From the NCBI RefSeq assembly GCF_003171515.1, contig NC_089390.1, positions 9,242,274 to 9,306,273 on the forward strand: a DNA stretch of 64,000 bases. The letters run 5' to 3'. The position numbers and the translations under genes are program-made. The DNA is from Pyrenophora tritici-repentis (lineage: Eukaryota > Ascomycota > Dothideomycetes > Pleosporales > Pleosporaceae). A model generated the notes under the pieces. That model made no database searches and had not been told where the DNA came from. It worked only from the letters and a program-made list of their open reading frames with translations. Positions 9,608 to 21,100 of the stretch are shown here, in pieces (the stretch's first letter is position 1; every line of letters begins with the position of its first letter).

Positions 9608-12600
9608 TCACGCTCCAAGCCTAAATGCCGGATCCAACAGAACAGCAGTCTCGTTCTCCTGAGAATAAGGGGCATTCTTCTTTGGCCGAAACACACTATT
9701 GCAGTTCATAGCCTCATGAAACCGTCGAACTGCCTTCTTTTCTCGTGACTGTCGCTTCTTCGTGTATACCTCGTAGTCTTTCCGCTTCAGTGTAGCAAAT
9801 AGGTATTTTGGATTCACACCAATTGCCATTGCTCCCTTTTGACCAAAGCCGAATGAGTTGAGTAAGAAGGCCTTGACATCCTCACTTCTCTCCACAGTCT
9901 TGTTTGGAAATACGAGATACTCGTACTTCTGAAGCTCCGAGTCAATGTTATCGGCATTCCGATTTCCGGGAATCTTCTTGTCGTGCATGGCTTGAATGCA
10001 CCCATTGAGCATCCAAGCTCCTGCAGCCGCCTTGGGGTGACCAGTGAGGGCTTTTTGGCAAACGACAGGAACAACGTTTCCTTTCGTTCGACCGAGGTGC
10101 TTAAACTGCTCACTGACTACAGCTGCTTCGTTCTTCTCGTTCGCTTTTGTTGATGTGCCGTGGAAAGATACCATGTCAACATCATCGACGGAAAGGCCCC
10201 ACACAGCAAGGCCACCGCGTATAGGAGAGATACGTTGGTCATGCGTCCAGAATCGATTTCCGTACAAGTCTAGAGCCTCTTTCTGGTCTCGGAGAGCATC
10301 GTTTTCAATGTCCGTGACGCGTTGTAGACGATACTTGTCGACGGAGAAGTCGACAGTAGAGTCGGTCATGAGATGCTCAACCTCTTCATCCAAGTAAGAC
10401 AATTGGAGGTCGCGCATGTCTTCGACTTGTTGCAATCGTGCCTGTAGAGCTCTTCTGCGGTACTTGATATTCATCAAGGGTGAGTCAAATTCTGCAGTGC
10501 TCTGTCTGGCGGTGCCCAGGATTCCACGTCCAGGGGCAGGCAGAGAGCGACCTGCTTTGTCCATTGCAGTGGATGATAACGCGACGACACAGTGAATCGG
10601 AAGACCCATGTCCAGCGCGACAGAGGCAGTTGTAACGAGCTGAATGCCCGCACCCTCAGACTCCACGAACCCCTTACGAGTCGAAGTAGTTGGGCGACTC
10701 ATCTCCGTAGGATCGCGGCCGTTTAGAGCGTCTTGATCAGGATCGATCGTGGCTTTCATGTTGGCGAACTCTGTGGATGTCTCTTTGAGAAGGTCGTCGC
10801 ATCCGCCAACAACGCAGAACTTCGCCTTTCCAGTCTGGATAAGATCGCAAGCTGTATCGAGTGACTCCACTGCCGTAGCACATGCGCCAACAGGTGTTCG
10901 ATTAGGACCAGCTGCTGATAGGAGGAGCATATTAATCCAGGCACTGCTGGAATTGATGAAACACTCAGCTAGAGCGTCATTCGCAGGGTCCATATCGCGG
11001 AAGCGTTCCTGGAAGATCTCACGTATGCTTGTTATGCCACCGAAGCCTGCACCAACGCATGTTGCCACTTCGCTTACGTGGAGGGTGTTGTAGAGTTCAA
11101 ACGGGTCGAGGATGCCGGCAGACTGGAACGACTCTGCGGTAGCAACAAGAGCAAAGAGAGTGACTGGGTCGACTTGTTCAATCACATCTTGTGGCACTCC
11201 GTACGTCGCAGCATTCCAGCCTGTTGGGATTTGGCCAGCGACGGTGTGGCTCCCGTCAATGAGCTTAGGCACCGAGATCTTGGCGCCCTTTCGTAAGACG
11301 ACCTTTGCTTGACCCGTCGCATCGTCGACAGACACGTGCACGCTCTCTCCGTGAGCTTGCTTGAGCTGTGTAGCAACATCCTTGCTGACTTCGATCGGGT
11401 CATGGTCTTTTGAAACCACGATCTCATGCAAAACCTCGCGTCCCTTCCAGCCTGGGGCGCCACGCTTTGCTTCGGCGAGACGGATGCCACTATGTTCGCG
11501 GATCAATTTTCCGAACTTCGTGGGAATCTCGTGGTCTGCAATGGGCTTGCCTGTTTCCTTCTCCACCCAGCCAGAGAATAACTGGCCATCCACCACACCA
11601 TGGTGGCTCTTGATGAGGCCCATCGTCCACGCCAGCTCAATGCAGCATTCTGTTGAAAGAAGAGGACCATCCAATTCCATCATCCATCTTGTGCGAGAGT
11701 TACCACATGGGCCTACTTCGGAGTAGCCAACAACAACTATGACACGATCCAAATCCACCATACCCTTGAGCTGTTCGGTAAGAGGAAGAACGTCACGGTT
11801 CCAGTCAGGTAGCTCGGGGAAGGCGAACTGAACGTTTGCCAGTGACCCATGATCCGTTTCAGCGTTGGCATCAGATGATTCAAACGAAGCCTCAAGCGCT
11901 AGAGCACGACGTTCTTCACTCTGCCCAATGATCGAAGCTCGGATTTCTGCAGTAGCTTGCTGAAGATCTACAATCTCTCCCATACCTCCACTCAGGTCGG
12001 CGACCACCGGGCTGTCGATACACAGTGACTTGACTTCTTCACTCAGCAGACATACGATGTTGAACGCCATCTCCGTCTGAGTATATGTCCGAACACCAAG
12101 CTGTTCGATGCCCTCAGCAACCATATCGTTGTCTGACATCAGTGAAGTACCGCGTGTCCAGCCAATGATTGCGCCACAAACGAGCAAGTAGTCTGCCCAA
12201 TCTTCGGAGTGGAATTTTTCAAAAAGAGCTTCCAGGCCTAGCTTGGACTCCGCGTAGAGACCATCACTCCCGAAAGAGCCGTGGTTGGGTGAAAGTGGAA
12301 GGATGACTTGGGCCGGCCTAGCGACTGTACCGCGATTCATCTTCTGCTGCTTCACGTTGCCAAGAAGACGTAGCGTATTCGTGAGCATGACGCGGTGAGC
12401 CAGCTCAGCCCTGCCGTCGATGTTGCTGATAGTCCGACCATTCTCTGAGATTGCAGCAAATGGTACCACAAAGTCCAGGTCCATGGCGAGGCCGTCTTTA
12501 CTGTAGATGTAGTCCACCACGGCGTCAACATCGCGAACACTGGCTTGATTGAATGGAACCAGAATTAGCATTGAGCCTTTACCGCAGTTTTCGGCGTATA

Positions 12601-14380
12601 GCTTTTGATAAAACCGTGTCGACTTTGGTGAATATGAGCTGCTAGTCACGATAACTACTGCACCAGCATTGAGGAGCTGGGCAACGATCTGACAGCCGAT
12701 TGAGCCTTCGCCAGCGCCAGTGACAAGTACTGTTGTTCCAGCGAAAGACAAGCGAGTCGCATTCGTACCCTGGAGCAAGTCATGGAGCACCGATGAAAGC
12801 TCCCCATCAAATTGCCAACCAGCGACGCCTTTTCGCCCCAGTCTAAGCAGTTGATCATCGGCGTGTGGATCGCCCAACCTGGGCTTCTCAGATACGACGA
12901 TCTTGCCATCTTCCTCAATTATCGTAGATGGGGCAAGAGAGGGACCAGGATGGCGGACAGATGAAGGCAGGCCTAATGCACCCTCGCATTCTGCTAAGAG
13001 GCCTGACAATCGGCGAGCAAGTGACTCCTTGCTTGTGGCAGAGACCAGATAGCCGAGGGTAGATATGATACGATCATTCGCCCGACCGACGATCCTTGCT
13101 TTCAGCTGGTCAAGTTGGGCTTCGCCAGCCTCCGTTGTCGCTGCCAGAGCAACAAAAGTCAAGAGATCTTGCATCACCCAGTTCCACCATGAGTCGTAGG
13201 TTCGGGCTTTCAGAGGCGAGAACATTGGGTGGATTCCAGACGCGTAAAATTCGCCATGCTCATCAGCCCAAGCATCCAACTCGGTCTCCAAGTCAGATAC
13301 CCGTTTCTGAAGTGCATCAATGGTGGCTTCTGATGCGTGCATGTCCAGGCCGAGCAGATTCGAGTAAAGCTGGAGCTGCTCGAGCCATGCCGACTTTTGC
13401 TTGTTCTCCAGGAGTGCCACGGTTTCAGAGTTGATCTTTGTCTCTTCGACTGAAACTGTGACAGAAAGCGAATTACTGTCTGGTAGACTAAGGCCGTGCT
13501 TCTTGGCGTACAGGTGAACGAGGCCGTCCAAGAAGACTTTGGCCTCGCCGTCATCCTTGAGGCGGAATCCAGGTTGAGAAGTAACGCCCCAGAGCAGAAC
13601 GCTGTCTTGGCGTCCTGGTCCCAGGCCCCATCTCTCGTTCAAGTGCTTGCGGACAGTAGCGGTTTGGAAAGTGCTTGGCAGTTTCTGGCTAACTAGTCTC
13701 TCCACCATCGACGAAGCCTTCTTTCCTAACTTTCCTCCAAAATTGCTTTGCACTGCTGCGCATAGACCTTCTAGTGGTAAGTCCTCAGCACCATCGGGGA
13801 TCGCGTCGAATTCTGCGGCAAGATCTCCAATGATTTCATTTTGGAGGGTAGAGCGGCCACCAGCCAATGCTTTGATCGTCTGCTTCATTTCCAGTGCATC
13901 CATCGGCTTCTTTAACGCAGCTGCTACGACTGTAGAGACGATTTCCATGGGATTGACAGGCGTATCTTGAAGTGGCTCAATCGGAACATGGAGCACCTGT
14001 GGAGCGCTTGCAGTGATGGTGGTGGTAGACATGTCTTTGGGTTCCACTCCCGCAATGTTCGCAGGTTGCTCGGCGATGACGTCTGGTGTCGTAACATGGT
14101 CGTTGTATGATATGGCATCAATGTTCTGCTGGAAGTTCAAGAACTGCCGCTGGGTGTTTTGGGCCATATCCCGGTGGGCGTACTTGAGATCTACTGTCCG
14201 TTTCGCCATATTCGCCAGGGTGGTCGTAGGACCTATTTCGATAAGACGCTCTGTGTCTTGCGAGCCTAGTATGAGGTCCTGCGTTTTGATCCATTGTACT
14301 GGGAAGCAGAATTGATAGGCCAGAAGCTCAATGAGCACTGTCCGGGCGATCTCGTCGTCGTTTCTGTGAGTGTTCTTCAT
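9608..14380 (-). CDS. Fatty acid synthase subunit alpha, without a PPT domain
   Basis: Intronless, 1,590 residues. The N-terminus follows the family pattern (LIELLAYQFCFPVQWIKTQD, then a segment of the split malonyl/palmitoyl transferase). The acyl carrier domain carries GGRSTLQNEI with the phosphopantetheine serine at about 177. The ketoreductase Rossmann motif VTGAGEGSIG is near residue 560. The ketosynthase has its cysteine in GACATA (about 1167) and the histidine motifs SFHGTSTKAN (about 1407) and ALTGHPKAAAG (about 1447). The chain ends soon after the ketosynthase. Housekeeping alpha chains such as yeast FAS2 run to about 1,890 residues and end in a phosphopantetheinyl transferase, which is missing here. 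This is also the form of the cluster FAS subunits StcJ and HexA. The gene starts on the other side of a shared promoter from the P450 gene, which suggests joint control. Confidence 0.93.
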   Translation of the reverse strand: MKNTHRNDDEIARTVLIELLAYQFCFPVQWIKTQDLILGSQDTERLIEIGPTTTLANMAKRTVDLKYAHRDMAQNTQRQFLNFQQNIDAISYNDHVTTPDVIAEQPANIAGVEPKDMSTTTITASAPQVLHVPIEPLQDTPVNPMEIVSTVVAAALKKPMDALEMKQTIKALAGGRSTLQNEIIGDLAAEFDAIPDGAEDLPLEGLCAAVQSNFGGKLGKKASSMVERLVSQKLPSTFQTATVRKHLNERWGLGPGRQDSVLLWGVTSQPGFRLKDDGEAKVFLDGLVHLYAKKHGLSLPDSNSLSVTVSVEETKINSETVALLENKQKSAWLEQLQLYSNLLGLDMHASEATIDALQKRVSDLETELDAWADEHGEFYASGIHPMFSPLKARTYDSWWNWVMQDLLTFVALAATTEAGEAQLDQLKARIVGRANDRIISTLGYLVSATSKESLARRLSGLLAECEGALGLPSSVRHPGPSLAPSTIIEEDGKIVVSEKPRLGDPHADDQLLRLGRKGVAGWQFDGELSSVLHDLLQGTNATRLSFAGTTVLVTGAGEGSIGCQIVAQLLNAGAVVIVTSSSYSPKSTRFYQKLYAENCGKGSMLILVPFNQASVRDVDAVVDYIYSKDGLAMDLDFVVPFAAISENGRTISNIDGRAELAHRVMLTNTLRLLGNVKQQKMNRGTVARPAQVILPLSPNHGSFGSDGLYAESKLGLEALFEKFHSEDWADYLLVCGAIIGWTRGTSLMSDNDMVAEGIEQLGVRTYTQTEMAFNIVCLLSEEVKSLCIDSPVVADLSGGMGEIVDLQQATAEIRASIIGQSEERRALALEASFESSDANAETDHGSLANVQFAFPELPDWNRDVLPLTEQLKGMVDLDRVIVVVGYSEVGPCGNSRTRWMMELDGPLLSTECCIELAWTMGLIKSHHGVVDGQLFSGWVEKETGKPIADHEIPTKFGKLIREHSGIRLAEAKRGAPGWKGREVLHEIVVSKDHDPIEVSKDVATQLKQAHGESVHVSVDDATGQAKVVLRKGAKISVPKLIDGSHTVAGQIPTGWNAATYGVPQDVIEQVDPVTLFALVATAESFQSAGILDPFELYNTLHVSEVATCVGAGFGGITSIREIFQERFRDMDPANDALAECFINSSSAWINMLLLSAAGPNRTPVGACATAVESLDTACDLIQTGKAKFCVVGGCDDLLKETSTEFANMKATIDPDQDALNGRDPTEMSRPTTSTRKGFVESEGAGIQLVTTASVALDMGLPIHCVVALSSTAMDKAGRSLPAPGRGILGTARQSTAEFDSPLMNIKYRRRALQARLQQVEDMRDLQLSYLDEEVEHLMTDSTVDFSVDKYRLQRVTDIENDALRDQKEALDLYGNRFWTHDQRISPIRGGLAVWGLSVDDVDMVSFHGTSTKANEKNEAAVVSEQFKHLGRTKGNVVPVVCQKALTGHPKAAAGAWMLNGCIQAMHDKKIPGNRNADNIDSELQKYEYLVFPNKTVERSEDVKAFLLNSFGFGQKGAMAIGVNPKYLFATLKRKDYEVYTKKRQSREKKAVRRFHEAMNCNSVFRPKKNAPYSQENETAVLLDPAFRLGA

Positions 14381-15506
14381 GTTGGAGATTTGGTATACTG
14401 AAGCTCTGTGAGCAGTGGGTTCGACGACAAAAAGTCAAGCGCGTGTATAACCCGGTAAAATGAATCGGGAAAGACAAAGTACGCTTCGAGAACATGCACA
14501 AAGTGTGCTCAGCCGCTTGATTCTTGGAACCATGATTCCGCCCCGCGGGTTTGGCTCAGGTCAGGTACACAATTCCATCGCTTGCATTGCCACATGTCAG
14601 AACAGTGCATCCTAGTCAACGCTCCACATTGCTAAATGTGGTGTATTTTTCGATTATCCGAAACAGTCTTCGCTCCGACGAGTGTAGGCCTTAGGCACGA
14701 CGGTAGTTCACCCCAATAATAGTTATTCAAATCGGTTAATGGCGATGATAACGCACGACCCACTGATGGGCCGGGTCTACCTGCTAACTGGTGTATGGTG
14801 CGAGCTGAGATAGGCGGCCTTGTTGTACAGTTGCTAGCGAATGCGGCCTCATCATTTGAGGATAAATCACTAGCATATTGCTAGCTGATGTTTGCTGACA
14901 ACTAACTCGTGATGTTGTTGCTTAATCCTTAACAGTGAGCGCTTGGCTGTATACAGCAGGTGGGGCCTGATGAAAATGGTGTTCTGTACCCGTGTGCAAG
15001 GGTGAAGCCACAATTGCTAGCCACTGCAGGATGCCGTGAGAAAGAGCCTCATCTGTAAGCGGTCGGCTTGCTCCGCTGCCAAAACAGTTTCATCTGGAGA
15101 ACAGGCAGTCTGTGCACAGTTACGTGCATGCGCATGCAGGCTGCACGCCGCACACGATGCAGTCGCGCATCTGACTCACTTGGGCTTATTTGCCGATGAC
15201 AGCAGAACACCCCTGCACCGGCGTCTATCCGCAGGTTACCTAAGGCAGCCTCGCCCCAAAGGGGCGGAGAGGGTAAGTTATTGAGCCGCAGGCGTCTAAC
15301 GCGGAAGAGGATATAGTTTGCAGCTAAAGCTGCAACTGATGAAGATTGCTAAGTTTGCAGGTGCGGGCCTTACCGGTAACCAGGTGTATTCCCCTCCGCC
15401 TTGGCACAGACCACCTAGAAATCATTTCAGAGAGCCTCGAAGTCCCCCCAATCAAACTTCGTCTTCTTGTTTTCCAATTCATTGTACCTGCATTCACCAG
15501 ACAAAT
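14381..15506. promoter_or_regulatory. Divergent promoter, FAS alpha / P450
   Basis: About 1.1 kb separates two divergently transcribed cluster genes. It contains no supported gene and holds three exact copies of an 8-bp motif (listed separately). It is the most likely place for control of the FAS-P450 pair by a pathway regulator. I looked for the published HC-toxin box pattern (ATCTCNCGNA) and did not see it. Confidence 0.55.
14831..15021. promoter_or_regulatory. Triple TTGCTAGC motif
   Basis: TTGCTAGC occurs at 14831-14838, 14878-14885 and 15014-15021, all in the same orientation and with a palindromic GCTAGC core. A near copy on the other strand (CACTAGCA) sits beside the second one. Three exact 8-mers in 191 bp are far more than expected by chance. 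The set is a candidate binding site for a cluster regulator, but no factor can be named. Confidence 0.4.
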
Positions 15507-17400
15507 ATGGCAATGATGCACAGTCTCTTGCGTGCAGCGCTTCTTTGCGTGTCATTTGGATTCATCTCAGTATGTTGAACTAATTGCTTGTTACCAGTAC
15601 CACATCACTGGGACCATATTGACAGGGAACAGGCAATTGTATTTTGCATCCGACGCCTGTACTGGCATCCGCTCTCCAAGTATCCTGGTCCTTTTCTTGC
15701 CAAAATTACGGATCTCTACGCTGCATATCATGCATGGAAAGGGGATATCCACATCGATCTATGGAGACAACATGAGCGATATGGTATGTTCTTCTTTAAG
15801 GTGTTGATCGACGGTAAACTAAAAATCAACAAGGGCCTATTGTGCGGTACTCTCCAAACCAGCTCAACTTCAACACTGCCGAAGCCCTGAAGGAGATCTA
15901 CATAAGCGGTGCGAAGAGCTTCCAGAAAAGGTGAGAACATTGTTCTTCCTAGCGCAGGCAGTGCAGGTTCTGACATGCTCCCAGTCCCAACTACCGAGTT
16001 CTAAGGCATGGAGCCGCCAATACCTTGACCATGATCAACAAGGAGGAGCACGCGCGTCGCCGCCGGATCGTTTCACAAGGCCTGTCGGATGCAGCTGTAC
16101 GGTTCCACGAGCCTACACTGATGGCCCATATTCAGAAGTGCTTCGCACTACTGTCAGGCACAGATGAACCGAAAAACGTGGCAAGCTGGTTCAACTACCT
16201 GTCGTTTGACATCATGGCCGATGTTGTGTTCGGCATGCAGTACAACCTGCTGGGGTCGACAGCCAACCGTGCCATTCCTGATGCGATTGAACAGTTAGTC
16301 ACAACCCATTATTCTTTGCAAGGAAAATTCTGCTAACCATCCGATTCGTTTTAGATCCAATGTTCGCGTTAGCGTACTTCTGCAAAGCCCTGTGACTCCG
16401 AGAATTGCTCGCATTGACCGCTGGCTGTTTCCCAAGGCGATTCAGGCTCGTGACCAGTTTTTGAACTTTGTTCGAGGACTGGTCGACAAAGTCATGAAGC
16501 CCGACTGTAGCTCCAAGGCCACAACTACAATTGTATCAATATTGAAGAACGCTCATGACCCCGTTACCGGTCAGAAGCTGGGCTCCAAGGAAGTGCTTGC
16601 GGAAAGTACGACGTTATGCGTTGCTGGCTCAGATACGTCATCAACTGCCATGTCTGCCACATTCTTCTACCTGGCAAACTCACCTAAAGCCTATCGACGC
16701 GTTCAAGATGAAGTCAGGTCGCTGTTCAACTCCGCAGAGGAGATTCGAATCGGCCCGAAGTTGAGCAAGCTCATGTACGTGCGGGCCTGCATTGAAGAAG
16801 CCCTGCGCATGTCGCCACCTACAGGAGCGTCACTGTACCGGGAGGTTCTGCATGGTGGCGCCACTGTCAACGGAGAATGGTTCCCACCTGGAGTGGATCT
16901 TGGTGTCCCAATCTACGCTATTCAGCACAATCCGGAATACTACCCATCTCCTTTCGAATTCCGCCCAGAACGCTGGATGGAAAGCGAGGGGACCCCCAAG
17001 AAAAGCATTGAAGCGGCAAGAGCAGCATTCTGCCCCTTTTCGGTCGGCTCACGAAGCTGTGTCGGCAAGCACATGGCCCTTGTCGAGTTGACCCTCGCAG
17101 TCGCATATGCTGTCTACACTTTGGACTTTGAGTTTGATCCTGAGAAACAACAAGCTACCGACAAACGATGGGGTATCGAGGATGAGTTCAAGTTGAGAGA
17201 CCACATCACGGCTTCGAAAGAGTAAGTCATAATCCCAGCATCGCATTTACAAGCACTTTCTAACAAGACTTAGTGGACCGCATCTTCGTTTCACGCCACG
17301 TGCCATGCCGGAGGGAACACCGGTATTTGAAAATGTGACTGAACTGCGACCAGTGTTGCAAAATCGTTCAATGACTGTGCCGACCATAGGGACGTCGTGA
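15507..17400 (+). CDS. Cytochrome P450 monooxygenase (FAS/NRPS block)
   Basis: Six exons: 15507-15569, 15633-15783, 15834-15930, 15985-16293, 16355-17221 and 17274-17400, giving 537 residues, the normal P450 length. A short hydrophobic N-terminus for ER anchoring is followed by the proline-rich hinge ([13 protein letters not shown]). The I-helix has AGSDTSST, the K-helix EEALR, then FRPERW, and the haem loop [11 protein letters not shown] has the ligand cysteine and arginine, so the enzyme looks intact. Introns are 50-63 bp with good branch sites such as CTGAC and CTAAC. A 28-bp reading of the first intron was set aside as too short; the 63-bp form keeps the frame and the conserved N-terminus. 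It shares its promoter with FAS alpha and is followed in the same direction by the NRPS, so it may oxidise the FAS-derived acyl chain. That substrate is inferred from context only. Confidence 0.9.
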
Positions 17401-18198
17401 TTTGGGAAGTTAGATTAGCCGCGCCTATAGACTGCAATTGAATTTTTGACTTTTTCGCCACTAAGAAATTCCACATTCGCAATAAGGTCAAATTTGTGCA
17501 TTCCGTGATTCGCGGAGGAAATCTGCCATCCAGAAGCACTGCGTTTTTCCGTAGGGACGGCAGTACGAACCGCGGCCCCATGTGATTTGAGGCCATTTGA
17601 AAAAGTGTTGGTAATGGGGCATAGCCATAACCCGAATAGAACACGTCTGGACCCTAGTGGATCCATCGTTTACCACAATTACATGCGTGCATATTGAAGT
17701 GACATGTTCGCTGCCTCGGTACCCGTAGTACAACGCTTCCCCAAATAGGTGCTGACCGACGGGCGGCCTAACCCGCGGGTCCACACACACACACCTTATG
17801 CAGCCCCCATGGATCTGACTGTCTGATGCATCTTACATCTGACACTAATAATCCTACTCGGTAAATCCTGGTCGTTGCACGACCCAACCGCGTCCCTGAG
17901 GCGTTGCGGCGGCCTGCGAGCCGATGACCATGCAGGGAAAGCCTAACCATGCGCTAGGGGACCTAATACGGATATTTTTGACTTCAGCCCGGAGGGCCGT
18001 GTTGGCTTACGGGAGTTGGGAGTAGAGAGCCACTGCGGCACGTGTCGAGATCGTTTATGGTAAGCTCAGAATACACGGCTTGTACATGATAGATGTTACT
18101 ACACCGGAACACCTGAGACCTGCGACCTCATTCATTCCAACTTGCAACCATTATTCACACTTTGTTCACATCTATCCATCTCTTACCATTCAAACAAT
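17401..18198. promoter_or_regulatory. Intergenic region with presumed NRPS promoter
   Basis: About 800 bp lie between the P450 stop and the NRPS start, both on the plus strand. An E-box-like CACGTG is at 18039-18044. The last 60 bp before the NRPS start are rich in pyrimidines, typical of a fungal 5' leader, and the chosen start is in the context CAATATGG. No gene is seen. Confidence 0.45.
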
Positions 18199-21100
18199 AT
18201 GGTTCACCAAGTTGAAGTTGCCCGCGAGCCAGAAATGGCAAGCTACTGGACGCAATGGAAGGAAGATGCTACCCCGTGCTACTTCCCTTCCCTGATCGAG
18301 AACAGCGTTGCGCGATCTGGCCATTCAGAGCAAAACGTTATTCTTCACATTTTGAAGAGACACTATCGAAATCTATCCGACGAGGAAACCCGCTTGGACA
18401 TCTTGACAGCATGGAGCATCGTATTGCAGCTGTTCACCGGAAATGCTTCCGTATCTTTTCGATTGACCAGCCAGTCAGGCTGGTCGAGGTTGTGCTCGGC
18501 AACGGTTGAACGAGACACAACTGTAGAGACAGTCCGAAGCAAGCTGAGAGCGGGCCTGACACAAAGTGAAAACTTCAGAGTGTCGGACCTCAACAGTAAC
18601 TCCGGATTCCTAGAATTGAACGGCCGTCCCTACTGCAACACGGCAGTAACCTTCAACACCACCAGCCCCCCCGACGATGATGATATGGCTATTTGCCTGC
18701 ATCTTCACGAATCCAACCACGCTACTGAGGCAAAGCTCATTTACTCACGAACATTTCTGGAAGAAGATCATGCTGCCGATATAGTCAGCACATTCCAGCA
18801 GGTCCTGAGCGAAGTCATGACGAAGCCCACGGCAATCTACTCCGAGCTTCAGGTTCTACATCCAATTAGCTCTAGGAAGCTGTTCGAATGGAATGCCGTG
18901 GCACCAGCTTCAGTCGATCGATGTGTTGGCGAGCTTTTCGAGGACCAAGCCAACCACGCCTCAACAAATATGGCCATCCATGCTAGCGATGCGAGTTTCA
19001 CCTATGCGGAACTTGAGAGCGCGTCGCGAAAGCTAGCACTGGTACTGCAAGCAAAGTCTGTCGGCCCCGAAGACGTTGTATTGCTGTCTTTTCCAAAGTC
19101 CGCCTGGGCTCTTGTAGCGATGATGGCGGCGGTCAGAGCAGGCGCGACCATGCTCTTCTTCGATGTTTCCCACCCAATGGCTCGGCTTCAGGAAATTCAA
19201 AACCAAGTACAGGCCAGAATCATGCTGACAGCACCTCAATACGCCGATGCGTGGGACTGGACAGGTGCAGAAGTCCTCGCGGTGGACTCCGGTCTGATCG
19301 ACAGCCTTCCGGACATGTCACTACCCACATCAGCCGTCAGGCCAAACAACTCATTGTACATTATCTACACTTCAGGGTAAGCAAGTTAAACTGCTATGTG
19401 TCGGGAGTACGTACTAACAATGACCTTAGCTCCACCGGCAAACCCAAGGGCTGCTGTATTGAGCATCGCCAGTTTCTTACCGGCTCATACGCGCAACGAA
19501 AGGCCAGTGGAATGCGAGCTACGGACCGCGTCTTGCAGTTAGCCAGCTTCTCCTTCGATGTCAGCTTGCTTGAGATCATGACTTCACTCATAACGGGTGC
19601 ATGTGTTTGTATCCCTGGAGACGCGTCGCGTTCACGGGGACCAGCTCACTGCATTCAAGAGTTTGGTGTGACTTGGGCGTTCCTGACGCCATCTTTGGTG
19701 AAGCTAATGACCCCTGACATGGTCCCGACTCTTCGCTTCCTGGTTCTTGGCGGCGAAGCGCTCGGCAAGGGTGACGTGGAGACGTGGGCCCCCACCCACG
19801 TCCAACTAGCAAACGGCTACGGACCAACTGAATGCAGTGTCGCAGCAACGGCATTGCCAAATCTTTCTCCGGATACCGATCCGAGCAATATCGGATTCCC
19901 GCTAGGTGCCCTGATCTGGATTGTAGATCCCGAAGATCACCGTCGGTTGGTTCCGCCTGGATGTCCGGGAGAGCTCCTTGTCCATGGGCCTATCGTCGCC
20001 CGCGGCTACTATAAGGATGCAGAGAGAACTAATGCCGTGTTCATTTCCGATGACTTCCCATGGCTACCAAGGTCCGAGTCTGCGGAAGCCAGACGGATGT
20101 ACCGATCCGGAGACCTTGCCCGTTTCAACAGCGATGGTTCCATCCATTTCTTGGGTAGGAAGGGTCAAGACTCGCAAGTTAAGCTGCGTGGGCTGAGAAT
20201 CGAGCTTGGTGAGATCGAGCATCATATCGCCAAGTATGAGACCGTAAGAAGAGCAGCTGTATTGCTGCCACGCCAGGGCCCGTGCAAGGACCAGCTGACA
20301 GTTGTGCTATCATTGAGCACAGTTCCCGATCCGGAGTCGGACACAGGAATTCAGCCTATCCAGGGCCACTTTGACACTGCTGAACAAATAAAGCAGGATG
20401 TGTCTGCCCACCTGCCGCCCTACATGGTCCCTTCGCTCTGGATCGTCGCCAGCTCAGTCCCATTGTCAATATCTGGAAAGCTCAACCGCTCAGCTGTCAC
20501 CCAGTTTGTCAACAACATGGACGAGGAAACTTACAACCTTGTCACTGGAGATGTTTCTGAGATCGCCGTCATTGCCGCCAGCCCGGTCGAGGAGATACTC
20601 CAGCAGGCATGCAGCGAGATTCTCAATGTACCCGCGTCCAGCATTCGTCTCAATCGCTCATTCATCCACAATGGCCTTGACAGCATTCTGGGTATGCAGT
20701 TGCTTTCGAGATTGAGAGCTGCGGGCATCGCCGTTTCAATGCAAGACATGCTGCAGTCGAAGTCACTATCAGAACTGGCCGAGAGGGCTCAGACTGGTGA
20801 CGCGGTCACCACTCTTCAGACATACCCTATCTCATACGATCTCGCAAGATTCGAGTCTGAAATTCTTCCTGGTCTTCCCGTAGAGGCGGAAGATGTCGAG
20901 GAAGTCTACCCTCTCGGAATCATGCAGAAAGGCATTTTGCTGAGCCAACAGCGAGAGTCAGCCAGTTACGAATTGCGGATCTTGTGCCGGGCAACCCTTC
21001 CACATGGGCGAGAGAGCATGGATATTGACCGCCTCAAGAACGCACTGAAGCAAGTGTCCAACCGACATGCATCACTCCGAACCATTTTCACCCCCAGTCT

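Noticed and set aside
15570..15597. A 28-bp first intron in the first P450
   Set aside because: Too short for fungal splicing and in the wrong phase. The 63-bp intron to 15632 keeps the frame.
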